Origin: Parapedobacter indicus
GTDB lineage: Bacteria; Bacteroidota; Bacteroidia; Sphingobacteriales; Sphingobacteriaceae
DNA length: 64,000 nt
Reading direction: 5' to 3'
Assembly (NCBI RefSeq): GCF_900113765.1
Contig: NZ_FOQO01000012.1
Location: 124,001-188,000, forward strand
Of the stretch, positions 17,373 to 27,162 are shown in pieces (within the stretch, counting starts at the first letter, position 1; each line of letters opens with the position of its first letter). Both the position numbers and the translations under genes were made by a program. The notes under the pieces were generated by a model. The model did not search any database, was not told the DNA's origin, and saw only the letters and a list, made by a program, of their open reading frames with translations.

Positions 17373-17404
17373 AATTTCATTAATTGGCTGTAATTGAATA
17401 GAAT

Positions 17405-18487
17405 ATGAACATTTTATTGCTGCCGAGGAATATTGCGTCGATACCGGCGATCACATGCGGCGAATTGAACAAGCATATCGATATCCAAGCGAAGAATGTT
17501 ATCCAAAGGCGGAATATATATACTTCGACAGATGCCCATGCTGTTTTCTTGCCTTGGAACGTTTCAAGAAAAAATCCCTTTAATTGGTTATATACTCGGG
17601 TTAAAAGTTACTATACATTAAAGAAATTAATCAAATGGGCCGACGTAGTTCACTATTGTTGGGGGCCTTATTTCCCTTCGGGAAAAGACATTAAGATAGC
17701 ACACAAAATGAAAAAGGCCATTTTTGTCGAATGGCTTGGCAGTGACATAAGAAATCCGAATTTTCTTTCTTCAATTAATCCCTATTATGGATCGGCTTTC
17801 AATAATCCGTATGAATACCGAAAATCGGAAGAGGCTTCAAAGGCTGTACAGAAAATGTTTGCGCGTTACAATGCTATTCCATTCCAAGCCCCAGAAATGA
17901 GTTTATATATTGATAGGAAGTTGTTTCCTAGAAGTTACACGTTATTTCAAAGGGTAGATTTGGAGGATTTCGAACCTGTTTACCCTTCATTAGCGCAAAC
18001 ACGACCTCTTATAGTGCACGCACCTTCCTCGTATGCGACTAAGGGGACGAATTTTATTATTGAAGTAATAGACGAACTGAAAAAGGCCTTTTCTTTTGAG
18101 TTTAAATTGATTCACAATGTGAAAAGAGAAGAGGCTTTAAAACTAGTCGCTCAAGCTGATGTCTTTTTGGATCAAATAATTTTGGGGGGGTATGGCATGG
18201 CAGCGACTGAGGCAATGGCTATGGGAAAACCGGTGCTAGCTTACATAATGCCAGAAGTTTATAAGATGGGATTGTCTTCTGATTGCCCAATTGTCAGCAC
18301 CAATCCAGATAACTTGAAAAGCAACTTAATCAAATTGATTACGGAAGCGCAGACGCGGCATCAGTTGGGAATAAGAGGGCGTCAATTCGTGGAGGAATAT
18401 CATGCTTCATCTAAGATAGGTCCGTATTTGATTGAAATCTATCGAACAGAGCTCAAAAAACTAGGCAATGCCCATTTCTCGGATTAA
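17405..18487 (+). CDS. Glycosyltransferase, GT4-like
   Basis: A 360-residue GT-B type transferase. The N-terminal half carries HYCWGPYFPSGKD and VEWLGSDIRNP, and the nucleotide-sugar region is GGYGMAATEAMAMGKPVLAY, containing the glutamates of the EX7E-like motif. It should act on the cytosolic face of the membrane, adding one sugar to the lipid-linked repeat unit. Donor and acceptor cannot be inferred. Its 3' end overlaps the flippase gene by 20 bases. Confidence 0.85.
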   Translation: MNILLLPRNIASIPAITCGELNKHIDIQAKNVIQRRNIYTSTDAHAVFLPWNVSRKNPFNWLYTRVKSYYTLKKLIKWADVVHYCWGPYFPSGKDIKIAHKMKKAIFVEWLGSDIRNPNFLSSINPYYGSAFNNPYEYRKSEEASKAVQKMFARYNAIPFQAPEMSLYIDRKLFPRSYTLFQRVDLEDFEPVYPSLAQTRPLIVHAPSSYATKGTNFIIEVIDELKKAFSFEFKLIHNVKREEALKLVAQADVFLDQIILGGYGMAATEAMAMGKPVLAYIMPEVYKMGLSSDCPIVSTNPDNLKSNLIKLITEAQTRHQLGIRGRQFVEEYHASSKIGPYLIEIYRTELKKLGNAHFSD

Positions 18488-19928
18488 ATCTCTTGCGAAA
18501 GACAGTATAATATACGGGTTATCAAGTGTAATTGCAAGGTTGATAACCGTTTTCTTGGTCCCGATATATACGCGAATTTTTTCTCCGGAAGACTACGGCA
18601 CGTTGAATATTATCAACACTACATTTATGCTGATTGGGGTGTTGGCGGTATTTGCTTTAGACTCGGCCACAGCACGATGGTTTTATGATACTTCCGATGA
18701 ATCCGAAAAGAAAGCCACTTTTTCATCGTGGTTTTGGTTTCAATTTACAGTTTCTGTGCTATTTGCTCTATTACTTATAGCAATGACGCCTTTTTTTGCC
18801 AAATACCTTTTAAAGTTACCGCTGGAAACTTCATGGAATCTATGGATTCTTCCGAGTGTGACCCTTGTCGCGAACATTCTTCCTACCATGATTGTCAGTT
18901 GGCATCGATTACACAGAAAGCCGATAGCTACCGTCATATTCTCCCTAAGTCAGTCTTTGTTTACTATTCTACTCACGTTGGTTTTTGTTTTGGTCTTGAA
19001 ATGGCGATTAGTCGGGGTTTATGGTGCGTTGCTCGTATCGGCAACTATTTTTAGTTTCATAGCGCTATATCAAATGAAGTCGTGGATTAATCCCACACTC
19101 TTTAGAATGAAAAAATTGAAGGAAATGCTCAATTTTTCGCTGCCCTTGATCCCTTCTGCAATCGCATTCTGGCTTTTGAACGCATCCAATAGTTATTTTT
19201 TACTATATTTTAAAGATAAATCGGAAGTAGGTTTATTTTCGATTGGAGTCGCGCTGGCATCAGGTGTCAAAATATTTACAGGTGCTTTTCAACAGGCCTG
19301 GGGGCCATTTGCTTTTTCTATAATTAATGAGCCTGACGCCAAATCAACTTATGCTAACGTTTTTTATGTATTTGGAATGTTAGGCGGAATGTTAATCCTT
19401 AGCGTTTTTCTCTTCTCTCCTGAACTTCTTAAAGTTCTTACGTCTCCTCGTTATTATTCCGCGGCTTGGACTGCTTCTATACTAAGCGTGAATGTAATAC
19501 TGATTGCATTTACATATATTGCGTCAATAGGGACGAATATTATGAAGGATAATAAACCCTATGCCGTCGGGGTTACATTTGCTGCTGTGTTGACCATTAT
19601 CTATAATATTTTGCTTACCCCTAGATTTGGAAAAGAAGGATCAGCTCTAGCAACTCTTTTAGGTCAGTTGATTTTGCCAATGTATGTGTTTTATAAAGCC
19701 CAAAAAATGTTTTATATTCCTTATAATTTTAAAAAGGTAATTTCAATTATTTTGACGGCAGCCTTTCTGGGGACATTAGTGCGGCTGGTGCCATTTTCAA
19801 ATTACCCGATAGAATTTTGCGTAAAGGTTCTTACTTTAATTTCATTTATAATTACTCTGTTCGGCTTATCACGTCAAAAACTCATTAGTTTTTTAAAGCA
19901 GCGGTATTCAAAGCGAATGAAAACATAA
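18468..19928 (+). CDS. wzx: Wzx-type polysaccharide flippase
   Basis: A 486-residue integral membrane protein with about 14 hydrophobic helices, of the MOP/MATE-like polysaccharide transporter family. The beginning SLAKDSIIYGLSSVIARLITVFLVPIYTRIFSPEDYG is nearly diagnostic (first part about residues 7-44). It moves the undecaprenyl-linked repeat unit across the inner membrane. It overlaps the preceding glycosyltransferase gene, which suggests coupled translation. Confidence 0.92.
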   Translation: MPISRIKSLAKDSIIYGLSSVIARLITVFLVPIYTRIFSPEDYGTLNIINTTFMLIGVLAVFALDSATARWFYDTSDESEKKATFSSWFWFQFTVSVLFALLLIAMTPFFAKYLLKLPLETSWNLWILPSVTLVANILPTMIVSWHRLHRKPIATVIFSLSQSLFTILLTLVFVLVLKWRLVGVYGALLVSATIFSFIALYQMKSWINPTLFRMKKLKEMLNFSLPLIPSAIAFWLLNASNSYFLLYFKDKSEVGLFSIGVALASGVKIFTGAFQQAWGPFAFSIINEPDAKSTYANVFYVFGMLGGMLILSVFLFSPELLKVLTSPRYYSAAWTASILSVNVILIAFTYIASIGTNIMKDNKPYAVGVTFAAVLTIIYNILLTPRFGKEGSALATLLGQLILPMYVFYKAQKMFYIPYNFKKVISIILTAAFLGTLVRLVPFSNYPIEFCVKVLTLISFIITLFGLSRQKLISFLKQRYSKRMKT

Positions 19929-19956
19929 CCGTTTGTTCTCAACTTCTCGTCATTCA

Positions 19957-20148
19957 ATGAAGGAAAAAATTTTTAATTTGAAAGGATATTATGTGTCAGA
20001 GCCGGTTGAAGCTATAAAGCCATTGAGCGTAGACCAAATCAATCGTGATAAATTGAATGCTAATATCGTATCAAGGTACTTTTCCTCTGAACAAAACAAT
20101 ATTTTACAACAACAAAAAGAACATAGTTTATTGAATACATCGGTTTAA
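19957..20148 (+). CDS. Small hypothetical protein in the glycan locus
   Basis: A 63-residue ORF from ATG 19957 (an in-frame TTG at 19933 would add 8 residues). It is polar, begins MKEKIFNLKGYYVSEPVEAI and has no membrane helix. I do not recognise it. It fills the 260-base space between the flippase and the next glycosyltransferase and could be the remnant of a larger gene or a chance ORF. Confidence 0.35.
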   Translation: MKEKIFNLKGYYVSEPVEAIKPLSVDQINRDKLNANIVSRYFSSEQNNILQQQKEHSLLNTSV

Positions 20149-20187
20149 CTGAACGAGATAATTTCATTTCCTACAAATTTTACACTG

Positions 20188-21324
20188 GTGAAAAAAAAGC
20201 TACTTATATTAACGACTCGATCACTTCATCGAGCACCAAGAATTATAAGAGAAATTGAAGCGCTGCAACCTGAATTTGATATTACGGCGGTAGGCTTGTC
20301 TGCGCCTAAGATCGAAAAGGTGAATTTTATAAACATCACAAAAATACACCTACATGTGATTGATCGCGCTATTAGAAAACTCTACAGATTATTTAATAAT
20401 GGTCAATTACCCAAATTTCGACTACCCTTTTTTGATAGGTTTGTGGAATGGATTATTAAACACCATGCCCCAGATGTCGTAATTGTGCATGAACCAGAAT
20501 TTTTGCTATATGTAACTTCATTGAAAGAAAAATACGGATTTCGATTAGCGTTTAATGCCCACGAGTATTATCCTCTACAGTTTGAGCATAAGTCTGTTTG
20601 GATGAGAACGTATGGGCTTATGTATGCAGATATTTATCGGAAATATCTAGACAAGGTAGATTTGATGATCAATGTTTGCGAAAGTATTGCAAAAAGATGT
20701 AAATCTGAGTTTGAAAAAGACTCTATAGTTATCCCGAATGCAGCCTTTTACAGGCCGGACATCCAACCACGAAAAGTTGGTGAGTTTCCAATTCGTTTGA
20801 TTCACCATGGCGCAGCAATACGCTCAAGGTCTCTAGAAACCATGATTAATGCAGTCGCAAAGCTTGGCGATAGTTATCAATTAGATCTCATGTTAGTAGA
20901 AAATGAAAAAGGGTATTACGACGAATTGAATGATTTAGTCTCGAAAACAACAAATGTCAAAATGATAGCACCTGTTGATTTTGATAACATAGTGCCTTTC
21001 ATCAATAAATACGACATCGGATTGTATAGTTTGAAGCCTTCTAGCTATAATCAAGAGGTTGCTCTTCCAAACAAGTTATTTGAGTATATCCAAGCTCGAC
21101 TATGTTTAGTTGTAAGTCCGTCTGTCGAAATGTCTAATATCGTTGTCAGTAATGATTTGGGGATAGTTAGTAGGGACTATGACGAGGGCTCAATCGCTGC
21201 AGCTATTGGCTCGTTGACAATTGAAAGGGTGAATCACTGTAAAGAAAAAGCAAATATAGCGGCAAGAAAACTATCTGCAGAACAGTACGAAGGTCTCTTT
21301 CTAAATAGTATTAATAGCATATGA
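20188..21324 (+). CDS. Glycosyltransferase, GT4-like
   Basis: A 378-residue GT-B transferase starting at GTG 20188. Features are LLILTTRSLHRAPRIIREIEAL at the beginning (about residues 4-25), FNAHEYYPLQFEHK in the first domain and LPNKLFEYIQARL in the donor-binding part. It is probably cytosolic and attached to the membrane surface, adding one residue of the repeat unit. Its stop overlaps the wbpI ATG by 4 bases (ATGA). Confidence 0.83.
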   Translation: MKKKLLILTTRSLHRAPRIIREIEALQPEFDITAVGLSAPKIEKVNFINITKIHLHVIDRAIRKLYRLFNNGQLPKFRLPFFDRFVEWIIKHHAPDVVIVHEPEFLLYVTSLKEKYGFRLAFNAHEYYPLQFEHKSVWMRTYGLMYADIYRKYLDKVDLMINVCESIAKRCKSEFEKDSIVIPNAAFYRPDIQPRKVGEFPIRLIHHGAAIRSRSLETMINAVAKLGDSYQLDLMLVENEKGYYDELNDLVSKTTNVKMIAPVDFDNIVPFINKYDIGLYSLKPSSYNQEVALPNKLFEYIQARLCLVVSPSVEMSNIVVSNDLGIVSRDYDEGSIAAAIGSLTIERVNHCKEKANIAARKLSAEQYEGLFLNSINSI

Positions 21325-22364
21325 AAAAAATAATCTCGGTTATAGGTGCCCGTCCTCAATTTATTAAACATGCACCGATGCAACTTGAGTTGCAAAAGCA
21401 CTTTAACTCTATAACGTTACATACAGGCCAGCATTATGATAAGAATATGAGTGCGGTTTTTTTCGATGAATTGAACATGCTGCCTCCTGATTACCTCTTT
21501 GATATCGGAGGCAGTAAGCGGCAGGGGGAGCAAACTGGTATCATGATGACTGCAATAGAAGACGTTTGTGCGCAAGAGAAGCCAGATGCTTTGTTAACCT
21601 ATGGAGATACAAATAGTACGCTCGCAACAGCCTTAATTGCTGCTAAAATGCATATTCCACTCATTCACATTGAAGCGGGCTTACGTAGTTTTAATCGCCA
21701 AATGCCCGAAGAGATCAATAGGATTATTGCAGATGAATTTTCCCATTTGTTATTTTGCCCAACTCGGCAAGCTGTAGCAAATTTAGCTAAAGAAGGGATA
21801 GAACATGAACGTATTTTCATTTGCGGGGATGTTATGGTAGATACACTTTCATTAGTGCGAGACAAAATTAGTCGAAAAATTAGCACTCCATACTATTTTG
21901 CTACGTTACATAGACCATATAATACCGATGACCATAGGCGGCTAAAATCTCTCTTAGATAATTTTCAAAGTCTTGATCACGAAGTCGTCTTCGCAGTTCA
22001 CCCACGGACGGTCTTCATGTTAAGAAACTCTGCTATCGATCTGGAAAGTTACAATAATATTGAATTCATAGATCCGATTGGATATATCGATTCTGTTTCA
22101 TATCAAGCATTTGCGGAAGCTGTTATCACGGACAGTGGCGGTATGCAAAAAGAAGCATATATATTACGAAAGAAATGTGTAACCTTAAGAAGTGAAACTG
22201 AATGGATAGAAACACTTCAACATGGATGGAATCAACTTGTATATGACAATTTAGCAGAGTTAAGGATTGCGCTCCATCGCGAACCGGGAAAGTATATTGA
22301 AAACCTATATGGCAATGGCCGCGCCGCGCAAGAAATAGTAAATATCATTAAAGATAATATATGA
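21321..22364 (+). CDS. wbpI: UDP-GlcNAc3NAcA 2-epimerase (WbpI type)
   Basis: A non-hydrolysing UDP-GlcNAc 2-epimerase-family enzyme of 347 residues. It shows VIGARPQFIKHAPM, GQHYDKNMSAVFFDEL, YGDTNSTLA, HIEAGLRSFNRQMPEEINR and the UDP-binding TDSGGMQKEAY. The QFIKHAP form and NRQMPEE match WbpI/WlbD, which convert UDP-GlcNAc3NAcA to UDP-ManNAc3NAcA, better than WecB. This completes the pathway begun at 9390, although it lies 6.7 kb away from wbpB, inside the glycosyltransferase block. A plain UDP-ManNAc role is less likely given the neighbours. Confidence 0.85.
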   Translation: MKKIISVIGARPQFIKHAPMQLELQKHFNSITLHTGQHYDKNMSAVFFDELNMLPPDYLFDIGGSKRQGEQTGIMMTAIEDVCAQEKPDALLTYGDTNSTLATALIAAKMHIPLIHIEAGLRSFNRQMPEEINRIIADEFSHLLFCPTRQAVANLAKEGIEHERIFICGDVMVDTLSLVRDKISRKISTPYYFATLHRPYNTDDHRRLKSLLDNFQSLDHEVVFAVHPRTVFMLRNSAIDLESYNNIEFIDPIGYIDSVSYQAFAEAVITDSGGMQKEAYILRKKCVTLRSETEWIETLQHGWNQLVYDNLAELRIALHREPGKYIENLYGNGRAAQEIVNIIKDNI

Positions 22365-22436
22365 GAAGCCGACAGGCTTAAAGCTGATTTTCATAGATTC
22401 AGTCATTAAATTATAGATCTTGTTATTAAGCTTGCT

Positions 22437-23714
22437 TTGAAAAAAATTTTAATAATATCAGCGTATTTTGCTCCTTGCTCCTTAACGCCGTCACAACGCG
22501 TAACCTATTGGGCTGAAAATTTTCATAAACATGGAATTTATCCGGTAATAATTACTAGGGCATGGAATAAGAATGTAAGCGATTACATTGATACTAAAAA
22601 GCCAGTTGGAACGAAAATAGTTCGGGAAACGCATTCGAATTATGAAGTGATATACGTCCCTTTTAAGCCAGGACTGGCGGATTCCGCTTTTCTTAAATTT
22701 AGCGGAGGGATATTCGCTCCCATATTTCATTTGGCCAAAATTATCGACCTACTAACAATCGGATTCACTTTTAGGTTCTCGTCCTATAAACATATACTAC
22801 GGGAAGCTATTAATTTGGTGAAAGATGTTTCTTTTCAGAAAGCGATTATTTCTGGGGAACCTTTTCACCTTTTTAAAATTGGCTACATTCTAAAAAAGAA
22901 ATTCAATTTAGATTGGATTGCCGATTATAGGGACGATTGGACTACCAACGAACTTCAAACGTCTAGACCTGGAAGACTTTTAAGGTCACTACTATTAAGA
23001 ATAGAGCGAGCGCATGAAATCAAATGGGTGACATCCGCCACCTTGATAACATCAGTATCTCAACTATATACGGAAAGAATTTCAAATCTTCTAGGTATTC
23101 GTGGTGAGACTATTGCCAATGGTTTTGACGAAGGTCTTCTTACCTTTCCCGATAGTGAATTGAATGATGAGTTCACGATTACGTACAGTGGTACGCTTTA
23201 TCCGAATCAGGATATAAGTATAGTCATTAATGCGATAAGGCGGTTGAAAAAGGACGGGATCAAGGTTCGTCTAGTATTTCTTGGGGCTGGGTATGAGCCC
23301 AGTCAGAAAATTAGAGTCAAAAATCTGTTAGGGGAGCTGTATCAAGAAAGCGGCTTTGTGACCGACAAGTACCCAAGGGAACAGGCTTTATCCGTTTTGA
23401 AACGGTCGCACGTTTTTTTAGCGGTGGCATACGGGGAGCTGAAGGGTATCCCTTCGAGTAAATTATATGAATATATCGGGTTATCAAAGCCCATTTTACT
23501 TTGCCCCTCCGATAACGATGTGATGGAGAGTACCATATTGTATAGTGGAATTGGATATATTGCGAACGATGAAATTAAGTGTGCCGAAGTAATCAGGAAA
23601 CTAATATCACATTACGAAAATGGGGAGATAGAGAATACTATCAATGTCAATTTCAAGCGCAATCTTTCTTTTGGCCGTGCCAATCAACTCAAATTATTGG
23701 CTAACTTCGTTTAA
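22437..23714 (+). CDS. Glycosyltransferase, GT4-like
   Basis: A 425-residue GT-B transferase beginning at TTG 22437, the only sensible start (ILIISAYFAPCSLTPSQRVTYW near the N-terminus, as in WbuB-like enzymes). DYRDDWTTNE lies in the middle, and GIPSSKLYEYIGLSKPILL is the donor-site motif. It likely transfers one sugar during repeat-unit assembly. The 72 bases before it hold no other gene. Confidence 0.83.
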   Translation: MKKILIISAYFAPCSLTPSQRVTYWAENFHKHGIYPVIITRAWNKNVSDYIDTKKPVGTKIVRETHSNYEVIYVPFKPGLADSAFLKFSGGIFAPIFHLAKIIDLLTIGFTFRFSSYKHILREAINLVKDVSFQKAIISGEPFHLFKIGYILKKKFNLDWIADYRDDWTTNELQTSRPGRLLRSLLLRIERAHEIKWVTSATLITSVSQLYTERISNLLGIRGETIANGFDEGLLTFPDSELNDEFTITYSGTLYPNQDISIVINAIRRLKKDGIKVRLVFLGAGYEPSQKIRVKNLLGELYQESGFVTDKYPREQALSVLKRSHVFLAVAYGELKGIPSSKLYEYIGLSKPILLCPSDNDVMESTILYSGIGYIANDEIKCAEVIRKLISHYENGEIENTINVNFKRNLSFGRANQLKLLANFV

Positions 23715-23716
23715 TA

Positions 23717-24964
23717 GTGGGCTACGTCACATCCATATTTAAAAAAAGATGGCCGGTTTACATGATTTTTGTTTACGGCTTATTCTATATAGCCCCGTTC
23801 ATCGATGCGTTAACTGGATACCTAGTCTTATCGGACATCACTTCGGAATCATCCATAGGCTCCCCATCCCAATTACTGCGAGGATGTCTTTTTTTGATGT
23901 CAATTTCATTTATTCGAAGGTCTGAGGCTAACGTTTTTTACTTTCTTCTTATCTATTTAGTATCGGTCGAAATTCTCAGTTTCTTTTTATATCTGAACTT
24001 TAGAGGGCTGATTATTTCACTGGTTACAGTCTACAAGCTCATTTATCCTGTTTGCATATATCTTGCTTTAAAGAATCTTTTATCTAAACAGATATATTTA
24101 TTCATAGATATAAAAACGTTCTTCTTCAATTCGGCATTTTTGTATAGTATCGGAATCGTAATACCTTTTATTTTCAATATCGGTTTCCCTACATACGAAG
24201 CGGGCGGTTTTGGAACGAAAGGGTTTTTTGCTTCGGGAAATGGGTTAGGAATGTTTTTGGGTGTAATCTTGCTGTTTGCATATCAACAACGAATTTATAC
24301 TCTATCACGTAAGGACTTGTTGAAGTTTTGCTGCATTTTATTAGCGGTATTCTTTGTCGCCACAAAAGCAACAGCAATATTCTTACTCATATTTTTGGGG
24401 TTGCTATTTTTAAGGTTGGCCAGCTGGTTGAGAATGTTGCTTATATCAATGTTATTGATTTACGTTTACATAAGTTACAATGAAATTGTTGGAGCGTTAA
24501 AAATTATGTTTGATGTAATAGCTTATCGATATGAGACAAGCCCTGACTTTCTGACTTTTATTTTAAGCGGACGAAATGTAATGATTCATCAAGCTTTTGA
24601 AGAATACTCAATAGAAGGTCTTTATGCATTGCGTCCTTTAATTGGAAGTGGAGCTTTCTTATCGTTTCGAGATCCTTCTAATAATCCGCAGCTGTTCGAT
24701 ATGCTAGAATCGGACCTAATAGATGTTTTTTTTATGTTCGGTTTCATTGGTGTTGCAATTTACTGTTATATTTTTTTCAAACCTGCTGTATTTTTTTTTC
24801 GTAAAAAACTATGGATTCCGTTACTCTTGTTTTCAACAGTACTTTTTCATTCCATACTAGCGGGGCACGTTATTTTTAATGGAATGTCAATCTTAGGAGT
24901 AATATTAATGTATCTATATATGTCTTTTGGAACGTTTAAAAGAACTCGTCAAAATCTGTCATGA
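23717..24964 (+). CDS. wzy: Putative Wzy O-antigen/exopolysaccharide polymerase
   Basis: A 415-residue, very hydrophobic protein with about ten membrane helices and one larger periplasmic loop near residues 275-335 (RYETSPDFLTFILSGRNVM, ESDLIDVFFMFG). This topology and the position among glycosyltransferases, with no other candidate, identify it as the polymerase. Wzy sequences are too variable for a specific family call. It starts at GTG 23717, just after the previous stop, and its stop overlaps the next ATG by 4 bases. Confidence 0.78.
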   Translation: MGYVTSIFKKRWPVYMIFVYGLFYIAPFIDALTGYLVLSDITSESSIGSPSQLLRGCLFLMSISFIRRSEANVFYFLLIYLVSVEILSFFLYLNFRGLIISLVTVYKLIYPVCIYLALKNLLSKQIYLFIDIKTFFFNSAFLYSIGIVIPFIFNIGFPTYEAGGFGTKGFFASGNGLGMFLGVILLFAYQQRIYTLSRKDLLKFCCILLAVFFVATKATAIFLLIFLGLLFLRLASWLRMLLISMLLIYVYISYNEIVGALKIMFDVIAYRYETSPDFLTFILSGRNVMIHQAFEEYSIEGLYALRPLIGSGAFLSFRDPSNNPQLFDMLESDLIDVFFMFGFIGVAIYCYIFFKPAVFFFRKKLWIPLLLFSTVLFHSILAGHVIFNGMSILGVILMYLYMSFGTFKRTRQNLS

Positions 24965-26070
24965 AAAGCCGTAACCATAGAATTAAGATTATTTGCTATC
25001 ATCTTTTAAATGATTACACGGGAAGCACAAACATCCTCTCTGCCAATTTGGCTTTCCTTGCGTCGAAAGGTGTTAACATTGACGTTTACTCATCATTCAA
25101 TAATGACGGTTTTTTAAGTGAAGTGAACGGCATAAATAAGATAAATGTATATTATAAGTTTACGAAAAGCAAATTTTATCGCTTGGTATTGTTTGTTATT
25201 GCACAAATCCGCTATTTTTTTTCTCTTTTTAAATATTCTTTTTCAAAAGATGTTACAGTATATGTTAACACTATTTTGCCGTTTGGAGCGACAATTGGTG
25301 CTTTTTTTTTGAGAAAGCGGATTGTTTATCACATCCATGAATATCCCATAAATCGTTCCGTAATAAATCGCTTGGGAATGTTCATCGCGACCAACTTGGC
25401 AACCAAGTTGATTTTTGTTTCTAATTATGTACAAGAGTCCTTCGGACTGACCAACGAAAAAAGGAGCTGTGTTATTAGAAACTATATATCCGAGCGCTTA
25501 CTTGTTACCTCAGCTGATCATACTCCGCAGTTTAATCAACAGATGAATATCCTTATGATTTGTTCCCTGCGTGTTTATAAAGGGGTAGACGTTTTTGTTG
25601 AGTTGGCTCGAAAGCTACCAAACCATCGCTTTACTTTGATAGTTTCTGCTGACAACGACGAAATAGAAAGCTATTTCAGTCATCAGGAGCTTCCATCCAA
25701 CCTTTTAATTTTACCGACTCAAAAAGACCTCCAAAAGTTTTACTCTACGGCGAACCTTTGTTTGAACCTTTCGATTCCAGATCAATGCATTGAAACATTT
25801 GGTCTAACTGTCTTAGAGGCAACAGCTTACGGGTTGCCGGCGATTGTTCCACCTGTCGGAGGTGTAACAGAGATAATCGAAGACGGCAAGAATGGATTCT
25901 TAGTTGATCCCCGCGACATAACTACGTTAACCCGAACTATTAATGAAATCGCCACGAACGAAACTTTGTACTATAAGCTTTCGACCAATGGCAAGGCAAT
26001 GGCCAAGAGGTTTAATAGACAGAAGTCGTTTGAAAAACTTGAAGAAGTAATTAACGCAATAGGCAAATGA
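24961..26070 (+). CDS. Glycosyltransferase family 4
   Basis: A 369-residue GT4 enzyme with the EX7E motif in CIETFGLTVLEATAYGLPAI followed by PPVGGVTEIIEDGKNGFLVD. The N-terminal domain has a HIHEYPINRS acceptor-side segment. Transfer retains the anomeric configuration, and donor and acceptor are unknown. It is coupled to both neighbours by ATGA overlaps. Confidence 0.9.
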   Translation: MKSRNHRIKIICYHLLNDYTGSTNILSANLAFLASKGVNIDVYSSFNNDGFLSEVNGINKINVYYKFTKSKFYRLVLFVIAQIRYFFSLFKYSFSKDVTVYVNTILPFGATIGAFFLRKRIVYHIHEYPINRSVINRLGMFIATNLATKLIFVSNYVQESFGLTNEKRSCVIRNYISERLLVTSADHTPQFNQQMNILMICSLRVYKGVDVFVELARKLPNHRFTLIVSADNDEIESYFSHQELPSNLLILPTQKDLQKFYSTANLCLNLSIPDQCIETFGLTVLEATAYGLPAIVPPVGGVTEIIEDGKNGFLVDPRDITTLTRTINEIATNETLYYKLSTNGKAMAKRFNRQKSFEKLEEVINAIGK

Positions 26071-27149
26071 AAAGGAAAACGATAGCTATTATTGGTACCA
26101 ATGGACTACCTGGTCGATATGGAGGATGGGACCAATTGATGAATAATTTAACTACGAAGTTAAGAGGAAAGTATCATTTTATAGTTTATACCAGTTCTTT
26201 TAATGCTGTTGAGGGGATAAAAGAGGTAAACGGTGCAAAATTAGTTATTATAAAACTTAAAGCCAATGGTTGGCAAAGTGTTCCGTATGACGGTATATCT
26301 CTACTTCATGCTGCTTTTAAGTATGACATTCTGCTAGTACTAGGAACGTCTGGCTGTGTAATATTACCTTTGATTCGTTTATTTAGTAAAAAGATCATTT
26401 TAAATCCAGATGGCGCAGAGTGGAAAAGGGGAAAATGGAATCCCGTCGTACAGCGGTTCTTAAAATTATCAGAGCGCATCGGAATAAAATTCGCTCATTC
26501 TGTGATAGCTGATAATAAAGTGTTCCAAGATCATATTTTAAAGGAATACAATAAGGCCTCTTTTCTTATCGAATATGGTGGAGATAATGCCGTTTCCGTT
26601 GAACTCACAGAAAACACATGTAGAAAGTATGAGATTCAGAAAGGAAATTATGCGTTCAAAGTGTGTAGAATTGAGCCGGAAAACAATATAGATTTGATTT
26701 TGGAGGCATTTTCGTGCTGTAAATCTAAAATCTTGCTGATAGGTAATTGGAATTTTAGTGATTACGGAAGAAAATTGAGAAAAAAGTATAGTGGATTTGA
26801 AAATATGCTGCTGTTGGATCCAATCTATGAACAGGTTACATTGGATGAACTGCGAAGCAATTGTGGCATTTACGTTCACGGACATAGCGTGGGCGGAACG
26901 AATCCCTCCTTAGTTGAAGCGATGACTTTGGGATTGTGTTGTCTTGTTTACGATGTAGACTACAATAGGGAAACGACAGAAAATAAGGCTATTTATTTTA
27001 GAAATAGTGAAGAGCTTAAAAAACTTGTCAACGATTTTGAAAATGGCGTCTTAGATAATCAATACGTTGGGCAAAAGATGACTGAAATTGCTAAAAAACG
27101 ATATAAATGGAGTGTAATTGTTGATAAGTATAATCAACTCTTTAAATAA
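26067..27149 (+). CDS. DUF1972 rhamnosyltransferase-like glycosyltransferase
   Basis: A 360-residue GT-B enzyme with the N-terminal DUF1972 signature IIGTNGLPGRYGGWDQLMNN, then NPDGAEWKRGKW, and the donor-site motif GGTNPSLVEAMTLG. DUF1972 enzymes are often rhamnosyl- or fucosaminyl-transferases placed late in polysaccharide operons. It is the last forward gene of the operon. The next gene runs toward it, 13 bases away, and no terminator is obvious. Confidence 0.87.
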   Translation: MKRKTIAIIGTNGLPGRYGGWDQLMNNLTTKLRGKYHFIVYTSSFNAVEGIKEVNGAKLVIIKLKANGWQSVPYDGISLLHAAFKYDILLVLGTSGCVILPLIRLFSKKIILNPDGAEWKRGKWNPVVQRFLKLSERIGIKFAHSVIADNKVFQDHILKEYNKASFLIEYGGDNAVSVELTENTCRKYEIQKGNYAFKVCRIEPENNIDLILEAFSCCKSKILLIGNWNFSDYGRKLRKKYSGFENMLLLDPIYEQVTLDELRSNCGIYVHGHSVGGTNPSLVEAMTLGLCCLVYDVDYNRETTENKAIYFRNSEELKKLVNDFENGVLDNQYVGQKMTEIAKKRYKWSVIVDKYNQLFK

Positions 27150-27162
27150 CACGGATTGAAGC

